A stretch of DNA of 64,000 bases from JBNLBT01 sp050303435 (GTDB lineage Bacteria; Pseudomonadota; Gammaproteobacteria; Xanthomonadales; Marinicellaceae). The notes below the pieces were generated by a model. That model was not told the DNA's origin. It saw nothing but the letters and a program-made list of their open reading frames with translations, and did no database searches. This document shows, piece after piece, positions 37,191 through 46,977 of the stretch. The position numbers and the translations under genes are program-made. The stretch lies in the NCBI GenBank assembly GCA_050303435.1, contig JBNLBT010000003.1, positions 33,847 to 97,846 on the forward strand, given 5' to 3'. The stretch's first letter is position 1. Each line of letters starts with the position of its first letter.

Positions 37191-37944
37191 GGAACGACTG
37201 CATTTCCCGGGTTAATTCATCGCAATGGTTGACCAGTGGCGCGTGACCGGCGCCGCGAATCAACGCGAAACGCCCCCCCGTCAGTGCACTGGCCTTGCGC
37301 ATCGATTCGGGGTGGACCAGGCGGTCGCGTCCGCCCGCCAACCACAATGAGGGCGTTTGCAAATTTTTCAATGCATTCACCATGTCACTGTGGCGCAACA
37401 GATGCAAGCCCTGTTGCAGCGCGTCGCGCGCCGGCAATGGGCTGTCCAGCACCTTTTTTTGCAGCGCGCGCAGCGTGGCGTGTTGATGCCGGGAGCCCAG
37501 CACTTCGAGCGCCAGAAAGGATTTCACCGTGTGTTTGACGTCATCGGCCAGTTGCCGGGCAAAACCATCCAGCACCGCCGGCTGCACGCCATCGGGCCAG
37601 TGTTCTCGTGCCACAAAGCTGGGCCCGGCGCACAACAGGGTCAGGCTGTGCACCCGCTGTGGTTGCATCAGCGCCCACTGCAAGGCCGCCATGCCGCCAA
37701 GAGACCAGCCGATCCAATGGCCGTCGGGCATGGCCTCGGCGAGTGCGGCAAGTGCAGGCAGGTCCGCGGGCATGGGCTGTGCATGGGCGTGTCCATGGCC
37801 GGGCAAATCGATCAGATTGATGCAGTATCCAAGCGCCGCCAGCTGTTCGCCCCAGTGCCGCATCAGCGACGCGTTCATGGCCCAGCCGTGCAGCAGATTG
37901 ATGGTCGATGACTGGCCTTCGCCGAGGGTTTCAGCGATGCGCAC
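37180..37944 (-). CDS. bioH: Pimeloyl-ACP methyl ester esterase BioH
   Basis: BioH cleaves the methyl ester of pimeloyl-ACP, ending chain growth. The 254 residues show the alpha/beta-hydrolase oxyanion segment NLLHGWAMN, the nucleophile GWSLGG (S81) and the catalytic His in RGAGHAPLVNH. The GTG start at 37944 is supported by homology to the BioH N-terminus and by a 14-base overlap with bioF; the next Met lies inside the conserved region. Confidence 0.92.
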   Translation of the reverse strand: MRIAETLGEGQSSTINLLHGWAMNASLMRHWGEQLAALGYCINLIDLPGHGHAHAQPMPADLPALAALAEAMPDGHWIGWSLGGMAALQWALMQPQRVHSLTLLCAGPSFVAREHWPDGVQPAVLDGFARQLADDVKHTVKSFLALEVLGSRHQHATLRALQKKVLDSPLPARDALQQGLHLLRHSDMVNALKNLQTPSLWLAGGRDRLVHPESMRKASALTGGRFALIRGAGHAPLVNHCDELTREMQSFHAT

Positions 37945-39082
37945 TGTGCAGCACCTTGATCAGCCGGTCGATGTCCTCGGTTTCGTGTTTACTGGTCAGT
38001 GTGATGCGCAGGCGACTGGAATTGGACGGCACGGTGGGTGGACGAATTGCGGTGGTGAAGATGCCCTGCGCGGCCAGCGCCTGGGACAGTTTCAGGGCTT
38101 TTTCCTCACTGCCGCACAGCAACGGCTGAATCGCCGATTGGCTGCCGTTGTCAGGCAATCCGGCGCGAATCATGCGAGATTTGAAGTACAGCACCAATTG
38201 ATTGAGTTTGTCGCGGCGCCAGCTTTCCTGTTGCGCCACAATCATGGCTTGCAGGGCGGCGGCGGCGTCGGGCACCGGCAGTGCGGTGTTGTAGCGGTAG
38301 GAACGGGCCCTTTGCAGCAGCACTTCAATGGCGTCATGGCGCCCGGCAATGAAGGCCCCGCAGGTGCCAAAGGCTTTGCCAAATGTGCCGCTGAGCAAAA
38401 ACACCGCCTCGGGCGCCAGTTCGAATTCTTCCAATGAACCGCGGCCAGTCGGCCCCCGCACACCGATGCCGTGGGCATCGTCAACCCACAGCATGCTGGC
38501 GGTCTTGGCGGCCATGCGCGACATGAAGCGCAAATCGGCCTGATCGCCGTCCATGCTGAACACCCCGTCGGTGCAAATCAGCTTGTTTTGTTTCGGGTGC
38601 GCTTTCAACAGCCGCACCAGCTGTTCACGGTTGCCGTGGCCATAGCGCTTGAGGGTGGCGCGTGACAACGCGGCGGCATCCACTAAAGAGGCGTGATTCA
38701 GCTTGTCCTGAATGATTAAATCCTGTCGTGACAGCAGCGATTGCGGCACCGCGAGGTTGGCCAGATAGCCGCTGGAAAACACCAGCGCGCGTTCCTGACC
38801 GGTGAATTCAGCCACCAGATATTCCAATTCCTGGTGCACGGATGTGAAGCCCGACATGAAGGCAGAACCGGTGGAGCCATAGCCAAATCGCTCGCCCGCC
38901 TGCTGAGCGGCGCGCAGAATTTCCGGGTGATCGGACAGCCCCAGGTAATCGTTGCTGGTGAAATTGATGTACTGGCGTCCGTCGACACTGATGTACCGGC
39001 CGGATTTACCGGTGCGCACGCGGCGCTCACGAAACAGGTTCTTCTGCTTCAGTTGCGTCAGTTTGTCCTTCAGTCGGCTCAT
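37931..39082 (-). CDS. bioF: 8-amino-7-oxononanoate synthase
   Basis: This PLP enzyme condenses pimeloyl-ACP with alanine. The 383-residue protein contains YINFTSNDYLGLSDHPEI, YGSTGSAFMSGFTSVHQELE, the WVDDAHGIGVRGPTGRG loop and the PLP-lysine region LLSGTFGKAFGTCGAF, all typical of the alpha-oxoamine synthase family. It is second in the biotin operon, 20 bases after bioB. Confidence 0.95.
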   Translation of the reverse strand: MSRLKDKLTQLKQKNLFRERRVRTGKSGRYISVDGRQYINFTSNDYLGLSDHPEILRAAQQAGERFGYGSTGSAFMSGFTSVHQELEYLVAEFTGQERALVFSSGYLANLAVPQSLLSRQDLIIQDKLNHASLVDAAALSRATLKRYGHGNREQLVRLLKAHPKQNKLICTDGVFSMDGDQADLRFMSRMAAKTASMLWVDDAHGIGVRGPTGRGSLEEFELAPEAVFLLSGTFGKAFGTCGAFIAGRHDAIEVLLQRARSYRYNTALPVPDAAAALQAMIVAQQESWRRDKLNQLVLYFKSRMIRAGLPDNGSQSAIQPLLCGSEEKALKLSQALAAQGIFTTAIRPPTVPSNSSRLRITLTSKHETEDIDRLIKVLHSAHR

Positions 39083-39102
39083 CGGTCAACCCCCCGGTGA
39101 CA

Positions 39103-40065
39103 TCAGCCGGTGTGCTGCGCCGGCATCGGTTCAATGCCCAGTTTGGCGAACATTTGCCGGTCGCGCTGGGCGGCCGGGTTGTCGGTGGTCAACAGTTTGT
39201 CGCCGTAGAATATTGAATTGGCGCCGGCGAAGTAGCACAGCGCCTGCAATTCCTCCGACATGTCGGTGCGCCCGGCCGACAGCCGCACCATGGAGCGTGG
39301 CATCAGAATGCGTGCCACGGCAATGGTGCGCACAAACTCCATGGGGTCCAGTTTTTCAATGCCGTGCAGGGGCGTGCCGGCCACCTGCACCAGGGCGTTG
39401 ATCGGTACACTGCCGGGGTGTTCCGGCAGATTGGCCAGGGCCATCAGCATGCCGGCGCGGTCTTCAGGCGATTCACCCATGCCTACAATGCCGCCTGAGC
39501 AGACATTGATGCCGGATTCACGCACGTTGTTGAGGGTGTTGATGCGTTGATCAAATGATCGGGTGGTGATGATCTGTTTGTAGTATTCTTCGGATGTGTC
39601 GATGTTGTGGTTGTAGTAATCCAGACCGGCTTCTGAGAGTTTTTCGCACTGATTTGCATTCAGCATGCCAAGGGTCAGGCAGGTTTCCATGCCCATGCCT
39701 TTGACCGCCTTGACCATGTCGATCACACGGTCCAGGTCGCGGTCTTTGGGGCTGCGCCATGCCGCACCCATGCAAAAGCGTGTGGCGCCTTGCGCCTTGG
39801 CCGCTTCTGCCTGTTGCACCACTTCGTCCAGGTCCATCAACGGCTGCTTTTCCACGCCGGTGTCGTAGCGCACACTTTGCGGGCAGTAATTGCAATCTTC
39901 CGGGCAGGCGCCAGTTTTGATGCTCAACAGCGTGGAAACCTGCACGTGATTGGGATTGAAGCATTGGCGGTGCAGCGCGTGGGCCTGAAACAACAGGTCA
40001 TTGAATGGCAGGCGATACAGTGCCAGGACTTCATCCAGTGCCCAGTCGTGTCTGATGTCAACCAT
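39103..40065 (-). CDS. bioB: Biotin synthase
   Basis: BioB is a radical SAM enzyme that inserts sulfur into dethiobiotin. The [4Fe-4S] motif CPEDCNYC is at C54, C58 and C61 of 320 residues. Other family blocks include [44 protein letters not shown] and the RLSAGR arginine segment for the auxiliary cluster. It is first in the operon, behind a good sigma-70 promoter. Confidence 0.97.
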   Translation of the reverse strand: MVDIRHDWALDEVLALYRLPFNDLLFQAHALHRQCFNPNHVQVSTLLSIKTGACPEDCNYCPQSVRYDTGVEKQPLMDLDEVVQQAEAAKAQGATRFCMGAAWRSPKDRDLDRVIDMVKAVKGMGMETCLTLGMLNANQCEKLSEAGLDYYNHNIDTSEEYYKQIITTRSFDQRINTLNNVRESGINVCSGGIVGMGESPEDRAGMLMALANLPEHPGSVPINALVQVAGTPLHGIEKLDPMEFVRTIAVARILMPRSMVRLSAGRTDMSEELQALCYFAGANSIFYGDKLLTTDNPAAQRDRQMFAKLGIEPMPAQHTG

Positions 40066-40096
40066 GTCGATTTATCCGGATCGAAAAAATGCATGC

Positions 40097-40125
40097 AGTA
40101 TGCAAACTTGCCCTGCATTAGTCAA
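40097..40125 (-). promoter_or_regulatory. Sigma-70 promoter of the biotin operon
   Basis: On the minus strand, TTGACT (40125-40120), 17 bases, then CATACT (40102-40097), 32 bases before the bioB ATG. Overlapping TGCATAC/TGCATGCA repeats cover the -10 and could form an operator. The BirA-box consensus TTGTAAACC is not present. Confidence 0.7.
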
Positions 40126-40471
40126 ATCATATAGGAAAAAAAACTCGATTGACAGGGATTTCTTTGCGCCAGCCGATCCCGGGGATCGTGACTTTAGACA
40201 CATCCCAACGACACAGAATATTTCATAATAGACTGAATGACTTGAATGTGACACGCATTCGCCGCTGCAGGCGGGTCACCGGGGCACGCAGTTGACCGCC
40301 TCGAGAGGCCCCGACGAAGTTGCAGTCCGCTTCTTGTGCAGCAGTACACAGGTGTCAATTTATATGCACAGGCGGACCAATCAAGGTCCGATGCCAACTC
40401 AACCCCGGCACGGCCATGCAGCATTCGGCTGTGCTGAAAACTGATCAATTGATAAGAGCGGAGAATACCCC
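40126..40471 (+). other. Intergenic region and structured leader of the Asp-box protein gene
   Basis: This stretch holds no credible gene. CATAAT at 40224-40229 is a possible -10. The following leader can form a bulged 9-base-pair stem (40270-40279 with 40294-40302). Its loop CGGGGC (40081+200, i.e. 40281-40286) is complementary to GCCCCG at 40309-40314, which would make a pseudoknot. A 6-base-pair hairpin CGGACC/GGTCCG lies at 40373-40390. TCCGCTTCTT at 40326-40335 can pair with the ribosome-site region at 40454-40462. Confidence 0.45.
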
Positions 40472-43400
40472 ATGAAAAAAATACTGGCCTTGATGCTGAG
40501 CACCCTGGTGTTCATTGCAGGCGCAAAAACAGATGAAAAAAGTGGCCCCTGGGCGGCGGAAACGTTTGCCGGACTGAAACTGCGCAACATTGGCCCGGCA
40601 TTCATGTCCGGTCGCATCGCCGATGTGGCCATTTCTCCCCAGGATGCCAACCGCTGGTACGTTGCGGTGGGTTCCGGCGGGGTGTGGCGCAGCGACAACG
40701 CCGGCATCACCTGGCAGCCGGTGTTTGACAAGCAAGCGGTGTATTCCATCGGCTCACTGGCGATCGACCCGAGCAACCACGATGTGGTGTGGGTTGGCAG
40801 TGGTGAAAATGTCGGCGGCCGCCACGTGAGCTTCGGTGACGGCATTTACCGCACATTGGATGGCGGTCAAAACTGGGAGAACATGGGGCTGAAAGATTCA
40901 CAGCACATTTCCACCATCGTTATTCATCCGGACAACCCCGCGGTGCTGTGGGTGGCTGTGCAGGGGCCGCTGTGGTCCAAGGGCGGCGACCGCGGCCTGT
41001 ATAAAACCAGCGACGCTGGAAAGAATTGGAAAAAGGTGCTCGGCGATGACGTGTGGGTGGGCGTGACCGACGTGGTGATCGACCCGCGCAACCCGGATCG
41101 ATTGTATGCCGCCACCTGGGAACGTCACCGCAACGTCGCGGCCTACATCGGCGGCGGACCGGGCAGTGCCATTCATCGTTCAGACGATGGCGGAGAAACC
41201 TGGCGCAAATTGGCCCATGGCCTGCCCAAGGGTGAAATGGGTAAAATCGGTTTGGCTGTTTCACCACAAAAGCCCGATGAAATCTACGCCGCCATTGAAC
41301 TGGATCGCCGCACGGGCGGGGTGTACAAATCGTTCAATCGCGGTGAAACCTGGCAGAAACAATCCGACCAGGTCGGCGGCGGCACCGGTCCACACTACTA
41401 TCAGGAACTGTTTGTTTCACCGCACAAACACGACCGGCTGTATTTGATGGATGCGCGCATGCGCGTGTCCGACGACGGCGGCAAAACCTTCACCCCGGTC
41501 AACAATGACCACAAACACGGCGACAACCACGCGGTGGCGTTTCGCCAAGATGAACCCGGCTTCATGCTGGTGGGCACCGACGGCGGCCTGTATGAAACCC
41601 GCGATGAAACGCGCAACTGGCGATTCATCGGCAACCTGCCGGTGACCCAGTTTTACAAGGTGGCTCTGGACGACGCCGAGCCGTTTTATAACATTTACGG
41701 CGGCACACAGGACAACAACACGCAGGGCGGCCCTTCGCGCACAGACAATGTGCACGGCATTCGCAACGCCGACTGGTACGTGACCCTGTTCGGTGACGGG
41801 CACCAGCCGGCCACGGAACCGGGCAATCCGGACATCGTGTATTCCGAATGGCAACAGGGCAACCTGGTGCGCGTGGATCGCACCACCGGTGAAATGGTGT
41901 ACATCAAGCCGCAACCGGAACCCGGTGACGGCGTTGAACGGTTCAACTGGGACGCGCCCATACTGGTCAGTCCGCATGAACCCACGCGTTTGTATTTTGC
42001 CTCGCAGCGGGTGTGGAAATCGGAAAACCGCGGCGATGAGTGGACGCCAGTCTCCGGTGATCTGACCCGTGATCAGGAACGCATCGCCTTGCCGGTGCAT
42101 GGGCGCAGCTGGAGCTGGGACGCGGGCTGGGACCTGCTCGCCATGTCCAATTACAACACCATCACCTCGCTGGCAGAATCGCCGCTTCAGGCCGGTCTTT
42201 TGTATGCCGGCACCGACGACGGTCTGATCCAGGTGAGTGAAAACGGCGGTGGGGACTGGCGCAAAATCGAAGTCGGCGATCTGCCAGGGGTTCCGAAAAC
42301 CGCTTTTGTCAATGACATCAAGGCGGATTTGCACGACGTGGACACGGTGTATGTGGCGCTCGACAATCACAAATATGGGGATTTCAAACCGTATCTGCTG
42401 AAAAGTGAAAACCGCGGTAAAAGCTGGAAGAGCATCGCCGGTGATTTGCCTGAAAATCACCTGGTGTGGCGTCTGGTGCAGGATCACGTGAAAGCCGACC
42501 TGTTGTTTGCCGGCACTGAATTCGGGGTGTTTTTCAGCCCGGATGCCGGTCGTCAATGGGTGCAATTGAAGGGTGATGTGCCGACCATTTCGTTCCGGGA
42601 TCTGGCCATTCAACGGCGCGAGAACGATCTGGTGGGCGCCAGTTTCGGGCGCGGCTTTTTCGTATTGGATGACTACAGTGTGTTGCGTGAGGTGAACGCC
42701 GATGTGCTGCAGGGCGAAGCGGCGCTGTTCAGCACCCGCAAAGCCTGGTGGTACATGCCGCGCATGGTGTTGGGCTTTGAACAGCGCGGCACCCAGGGTG
42801 CGAATCACTACGTGGCACCCAATCCACCGTTTGGCGCGGTGTTTACATATTATTTGAGTGACGACATCAACAGCCGCGCGGCACAGCGCCAGGCCGCAGA
42901 AAAAACTGCACGGGAAGAACAAAAATCAGTGAAGTTTCCGGGTTGGGATGCGGTGGAAGCTGAACGCCGGGAAGTCGATCCGGTGATTCTGCTGACGGTG
43001 CGCGACGCCGACGGACAGGTGGTGCGTCGACTTGAAGGGCCAGCCAAAAAAGGCTTTCATCGCGTCGCCTGGGACCTGCGATTCCCCTCCAGTCAGGCGA
43101 TGGGCAGCGGCGGCGGGTTTTTTGACAGCAATGATGGTTCCGGCATGCTGGCCGCGCCGGGCCAATACAGTGTGTCCATGGGCAAACGCGTCGACGGTGA
43201 AATCACCGCGTTGCAGGGCCCGGTGAATTTCACCGTAGAACGCATGCGCTCAGGTGCATTGCCCGGTGCCGAGCCACAGCAAACGGTGGCGTTCTGGCAA
43301 CAGATCAGTGACACCCAGCGCAGCAGCACCGCCACCGCGCAGGTGTTGAACGAAGCCTTGAGTCGGGTGAACCTGATGCGCCAGGCGCTGGCCCGGTCTC

Positions 43401-43744
43401 AGGCCGAACCTGGCGAGCTGGACCGCGATTTGCACGCGCTGCATGAGCGCCTGTACGATCTGGACGGACGCCTCAATGGACACGGCGCCAAACTCAGCAT
43501 TGGCGAAGTGTTTGAACAGACCGTGGATGACCGCATCTCTGTGGCCATGATTGGCACCAATTTCTCAACCTATGGGCCCACGCCCACGCATCGCCGCAGT
43601 CTGGACATCGCGCGCATTGAGCTGGCCGAGATCAAGCGCGATCTTGAACAGGTGGTCAATCAGGACATGCCGGCGCTGGATGCGCGCCTGCAACAGGCCG
43701 GTGCACCGTGGACACCGGGCGCGGAAATTCCTGACCTGCCCTGA
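40472..43744 (+). CDS. Large exported Asp-box (BNR/VPS10-sortilin-like) beta-propeller protein
   Basis: The 1090-residue protein has a signal peptide (ILALMLSTLVFIAGA|KT) and about ten Asp-box motifs of the SxDxGxTW type (SDNAGITW, SDAGKNW, SDDGGETW, SDDGGKTF, SENRGDEW, SENRGKSW, SPDAGRQW) between residues 70 and 700, which mark one or two multi-bladed propellers. A C-terminal part follows with a Fn3-like segment (VRRLEGPAKKGFHRVAWDLRFPSS) and helices. Proteins of this type are often labelled glycosyl hydrolase, but no catalytic residues are evident. Related genes are common in peptide-degrading marine bacteria near S9 peptidases. A GCGGAG ribosome site precedes the ATG. Confidence 0.85.
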   Translation: MKKILALMLSTLVFIAGAKTDEKSGPWAAETFAGLKLRNIGPAFMSGRIADVAISPQDANRWYVAVGSGGVWRSDNAGITWQPVFDKQAVYSIGSLAIDPSNHDVVWVGSGENVGGRHVSFGDGIYRTLDGGQNWENMGLKDSQHISTIVIHPDNPAVLWVAVQGPLWSKGGDRGLYKTSDAGKNWKKVLGDDVWVGVTDVVIDPRNPDRLYAATWERHRNVAAYIGGGPGSAIHRSDDGGETWRKLAHGLPKGEMGKIGLAVSPQKPDEIYAAIELDRRTGGVYKSFNRGETWQKQSDQVGGGTGPHYYQELFVSPHKHDRLYLMDARMRVSDDGGKTFTPVNNDHKHGDNHAVAFRQDEPGFMLVGTDGGLYETRDETRNWRFIGNLPVTQFYKVALDDAEPFYNIYGGTQDNNTQGGPSRTDNVHGIRNADWYVTLFGDGHQPATEPGNPDIVYSEWQQGNLVRVDRTTGEMVYIKPQPEPGDGVERFNWDAPILVSPHEPTRLYFASQRVWKSENRGDEWTPVSGDLTRDQERIALPVHGRSWSWDAGWDLLAMSNYNTITSLAESPLQAGLLYAGTDDGLIQVSENGGGDWRKIEVGDLPGVPKTAFVNDIKADLHDVDTVYVALDNHKYGDFKPYLLKSENRGKSWKSIAGDLPENHLVWRLVQDHVKADLLFAGTEFGVFFSPDAGRQWVQLKGDVPTISFRDLAIQRRENDLVGASFGRGFFVLDDYSVLREVNADVLQGEAALFSTRKAWWYMPRMVLGFEQRGTQGANHYVAPNPPFGAVFTYYLSDDINSRAAQRQAAEKTAREEQKSVKFPGWDAVEAERREVDPVILLTVRDADGQVVRRLEGPAKKGFHRVAWDLRFPSSQAMGSGGGFFDSNDGSGMLAAPGQYSVSMGKRVDGEITALQGPVNFTVERMRSGALPGAEPQQTVAFWQQISDTQRSSTATAQVLNEALSRVNLMRQALARSQAEPGELDRDLHALHERLYDLDGRLNGHGAKLSIGEVFEQTVDDRISVAMIGTNFSTYGPTPTHRRSLDIARIELAEIKRDLEQVVNQDMPALDARLQQAGAPWTPGAEIPDLP

Positions 43745-43896
43745 TCACAGCGCGCCCGGTGTGGCAATGCTGCAAAGATGGATGCGCGACGTGTTCATCT
43801 TTGCAGCAGGCGCGCCGTAATGTCTGCCACAGGACTTGAATTTCATTTGTTCACCCTCATTTTTCTGCCAGTTAAGAACAACCCCTGTGACAGACC

Positions 43897-45777
43897 ATGA
43901 GTAAAACTGCAGAAAAATTTGAGTTTCAGGCCGAAGTCAGCCAGGTGCTGGACCTGGTGATTCATTCCCTGTACTCCAACAAGGAGATTTTTCTTCGAGA
44001 ATTGATTTCCAACGCCTCGGATGCCTGCGACAAGCTGCGTTTTGAAGCCATTAAAAACGACGCCCTGGCGGCCGATGACCTGCGCATTCGCGTCGATGTG
44101 GACAGCGCAGCGGGCACTGTCACCGTCAGCGACAATGGCATCGGCATGACGCGTCAGGAAGTGATCAAAAACATCGGCACCATCGCCAATTCAGGCACGC
44201 GCAAATACCTTGAGAAAATTGCCGCCAAGGACCGTGCAGACGCCAATCTCATCGGCCAGTTCGGTGTGGGTTTTTATTCGGCGTTCATCGTTGCAGACAA
44301 AGTCGAATTGCGCACCCTGAAAGCCGGAAAAAAACAGGCGGTGCAATGGACCAGCGACGGTAAAAACGCATTCACGCTTGAGCCCTGCGACAAAGACACG
44401 CACGGCACCGAGGTGATTTTGCACCTGCGCAAGGACGCCGAAGAATTTCTTTCAGACTATAAATTACGCGCCTTGATCAAAAAGTATTCGGAACACGTGG
44501 TGTTTCCAATTCAAATGATCAAACCCGCCGAAGCCGATGCGACCGCAGAAGAACAAAAGACCGACACCCCGGAATACGAAATCATCAACGACGCGCAGGC
44601 GATCTGGAAAAAATCACCCGGCGATCTGAAGGATGAAGACTACCAGAGTTTTTACAAACAGATCAGTCATGATTTCAACGACGCCTGGACCTGGTCGCAC
44701 AACCACATTGAAGGCGCGCAAAGTTACAGCAACCTGCTGTACATTCCGTCCAAATCCCCGTTCAGCATGTTCCAGAACCCGGAGGACCGTGAAGGGCTGA
44801 AGCTGTACATCAAGCGCGTGTTCATCATGGACGCGTCCAAGGAGTTGCTGCCGAATTACCTGCGTTTTGTCAAAGGCGTGGTGGACTCGGCCGACCTGCC
44901 GCTGAACGTGTCGCGTGAAATTCTGCAGGACAACCCCTTGCTGGCCAAAATCCGCGCCGGACTGGTCAAACGGGTGCTGGGCATGCTGAAGAAAAAGGCG
45001 TCCGCCGAGGCCACTGAATACCAGAATTTCTGGCAGGAATTTGGCACCACACTGAAAGAAGGCGTGGTCGAAGATTTCGCCAACCGCGAAGCGATTCTCA
45101 AATTGCTGCGTTTCAGTTCAACCCAGGACGACAGTGAAGACGCCAAAGTGTCACTGGATGACTACGTGGCGCGCATGCCCGGCGATCAGGAGAAGATTTA
45201 TTACATCACCGGTGAATCGCATCAGGCGGTGAAGCACTCGCCGCAATTGGAATATTTCCGCAAAAAAGGCATCGAGGTGTTGTTGATGCATGAACGCATC
45301 GATGAATGGATGATGGGTCACGTGCAGGAATACGACGGCAAAACCATGCAGTCGGTGGCCAAGGGTCAGTTGCAGATTGATGACGACGAAAAAACGCCGC
45401 AACCGGACGAAGCGCAGCAATCGCTGCTGGAGAAAATCAAGCAGCGATTGTCTGAAAAAGTCAGCGACGTGGTGGCGTCCAAGCGGCTGGTCGATTCGGC
45501 CTCCTGTCTGGTGCTCAGTGAACACGAAATGGCCTTGCATCTGCAAAAACTGATGGAACAGGCCGGTCAAAAAATGCCCGGCAGCCTGCCGACGCTGGAA
45601 ATAAACCTGACGCATCCGCTGGTGCAGCATGTGGGCGGCATCGAGGATGAAGACAAATTTGCCCGTTGGGCCGATCTGTTGTATCAGCAGGCCTTGCTGG
45701 CCGAAGGCGTGGCTCTGGAAAATCCGGCCGAATACGTGCGCAACATCAATGCATTGTTGTTGGATGTGATGGCCTGA
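43897..45777 (+). CDS. htpG: Molecular chaperone HtpG (Hsp90)
   Basis: HtpG is the bacterial Hsp90, an ATP-driven dimeric chaperone of the cytoplasm. The 626 residues carry the GHKL ATP site: YSNKEIFLRELISNASDACDKLRF, DNGIGM, GTIANSGT and GQFGVGFYSAFIVAD. They also carry the middle-domain block ADLPLNVSREILQDN and the C-terminal dimerisation domain. Length is normal. It is monocistronic, with an intrinsic terminator at 45917. Confidence 0.98.
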   Translation: MSKTAEKFEFQAEVSQVLDLVIHSLYSNKEIFLRELISNASDACDKLRFEAIKNDALAADDLRIRVDVDSAAGTVTVSDNGIGMTRQEVIKNIGTIANSGTRKYLEKIAAKDRADANLIGQFGVGFYSAFIVADKVELRTLKAGKKQAVQWTSDGKNAFTLEPCDKDTHGTEVILHLRKDAEEFLSDYKLRALIKKYSEHVVFPIQMIKPAEADATAEEQKTDTPEYEIINDAQAIWKKSPGDLKDEDYQSFYKQISHDFNDAWTWSHNHIEGAQSYSNLLYIPSKSPFSMFQNPEDREGLKLYIKRVFIMDASKELLPNYLRFVKGVVDSADLPLNVSREILQDNPLLAKIRAGLVKRVLGMLKKKASAEATEYQNFWQEFGTTLKEGVVEDFANREAILKLLRFSSTQDDSEDAKVSLDDYVARMPGDQEKIYYITGESHQAVKHSPQLEYFRKKGIEVLLMHERIDEWMMGHVQEYDGKTMQSVAKGQLQIDDDEKTPQPDEAQQSLLEKIKQRLSEKVSDVVASKRLVDSASCLVLSEHEMALHLQKLMEQAGQKMPGSLPTLEINLTHPLVQHVGGIEDEDKFARWADLLYQQALLAEGVALENPAEYVRNINALLLDVMA

Positions 45778-45916
45778 AAATTGCATTTCACGGCGCGCCG
45801 AATGCCCAGCGCGCCTGATCTCACCGATTGTTCTCCACCGGCGGGTCGCCAGCGCAGAAGCGCACAGTGATCCGCCGGCTCTGTTGATCATCTCAGCGCC
45901 TCGCCTGTGATGCAAA

Positions 45917-45941
45917 AACCGGTCACCGGTTGGTTTTTTTT
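45917..45941 (+). terminator. Intrinsic terminator downstream of htpG
   Basis: Arms AACCGG and CCGGTT with a 3-base loop, then GG and eight T. A further GGCGCGC/GCGCGCC hairpin without a T run lies at 45792-45815, just after the htpG stop. Confidence 0.6.
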
Positions 45942-45960
45942 CAGGGAAATTTGAAAACCT

Positions 45961-45991
45961 TGTAACTTTTCCCACTGCCGCAGACTATAAG
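45961..45991 (+). promoter_or_regulatory. Putative ECF-type promoter of the sigma-factor operon
   Basis: TGTAAC at 45961-45966, 16 bases, then GACTATA at 45983-45989. This resembles ECF-sigma promoters (AAC-containing -35 and a short C/G-TCTA-like -10) more than sigma-70 ones. The overlapping TATAAG at 45986-45991 could also act as a weak housekeeping -10. Autoregulation by the operon's own sigma factor is inferred. Confidence 0.4.
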
Positions 45992-46029
45992 CCTCAGGTA
46001 ACATTCATTAGAATCTGAGGAGAAACAAC

Positions 46030-46965
46030 ATGAAACGATTTTTCACCCGCTTGTGTCTGCTGTGTGTTTGCAGCGTGGCATCCGTGGCGCAGGCATCGGA
46101 CAGCGCCGAATGGTTTTTGAATATTGATTTGAACGCCTTGCGTCACTCCAGTGTTGGCCCGCTGATCACTGAAAGACACGCCGAAGGGGTGCAGATGATT
46201 GACGCGGTGCTGGGTCCGGAGCTGCATGCACAGATCGACCAGCTCTCGATGTACGGCCAGGGTCATGACAAGCAAAGCTTCACCTTTATGCTGCAGGGCG
46301 ATTTCAGTGACCGCGCCATGGCCGATTTCCTGCAACCACCGGGCGTGGAAATGACCACCGAAGCTCTGGATCACAATGGCCAGACTATACAGCTGTGGTT
46401 CATTGACGAAAACCTGCGCCTGAAACAATACCCTCAAACCGAAATGCAGCACGACAATCCGGTGACGCTGTACGCCGCAGCGGTCAATCCCCGTTTGCTG
46501 GTGCTGAGTCACAATCTGAGCGACGTGAAAGCCTGGCTCGATGGTGAGGAACCGATGCCGCTGGCGGCACAGGAGGGGCTGTTCAATATGGTGGTGAACA
46601 TCGATGAATCGTTGGCACACGGGGCGGTGAAAACGCACGCCGTTGGTGACTCGTTCAAGTCCAATGTGTTGAAAAAAGTCTCGCAGTTTTCCTTCAGTGT
46701 GTTTGAAAGCGCTGCGCGCATGAATCTGGAAATCGGGCTGGCCGCCAGCAGCGCGGACAGCGCCGCGCAGGTGCGCGACATCATCAACGGTCTGATTGCA
46801 CTGAACAACATGTCCGATGTCAACGACAAAAACCCGCTGCACAAAGCCTTGATGGACAACCTGACGGTGCAACTGAGGGATGATCAGGTGTTGCTCAGCA
46901 GTGCGGTTGATGTGGCGTTGTTGCAGGCGCATTTGAACACCCATGCCACACTCCACGGGCATTGA
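46030..46965 (+). CDS. Exported protein of unknown function in an ECF-sigma operon
   Basis: The 311-residue protein begins with a clear signal peptide (FFTRLCLLCVCSVASVAQA|SD). The mature part looks like a mixed alpha/beta periplasmic protein with repeated SADSAAQVRDIINGLIALNN-type helices. I do not recognise a family. A GAGGAG ribosome site precedes the ATG. The sigma-factor gene begins 12 bases after the stop, so the protein may be part of a stress-sensing unit or the sigma factor's main target; both are inference. Confidence 0.65.
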   Translation: MKRFFTRLCLLCVCSVASVAQASDSAEWFLNIDLNALRHSSVGPLITERHAEGVQMIDAVLGPELHAQIDQLSMYGQGHDKQSFTFMLQGDFSDRAMADFLQPPGVEMTTEALDHNGQTIQLWFIDENLRLKQYPQTEMQHDNPVTLYAAAVNPRLLVLSHNLSDVKAWLDGEEPMPLAAQEGLFNMVVNIDESLAHGAVKTHAVGDSFKSNVLKKVSQFSFSVFESAARMNLEIGLAASSADSAAQVRDIINGLIALNNMSDVNDKNPLHKALMDNLTVQLRDDQVLLSSAVDVALLQAHLNTHATLHGH

Positions 46966-46977
46966 GCACGCGTTCGC

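Noticed and set aside
40066..40096. BirA operator at the biotin promoter
   Set aside because: The TTGTAAACC...GGTTTACAA consensus is not found; only TGCAT-type repeats are.
41417..42922. 501-codon open frame antisense to the Asp-box gene, with similar long antisense frames over the S9 peptidase, lipA and the sulfotransferases
   Set aside because: Their composition (His/Arg/Gly-rich, no family motifs) is what high-GC third-codon bias produces on the opposite strand; the sense genes are clearly real.
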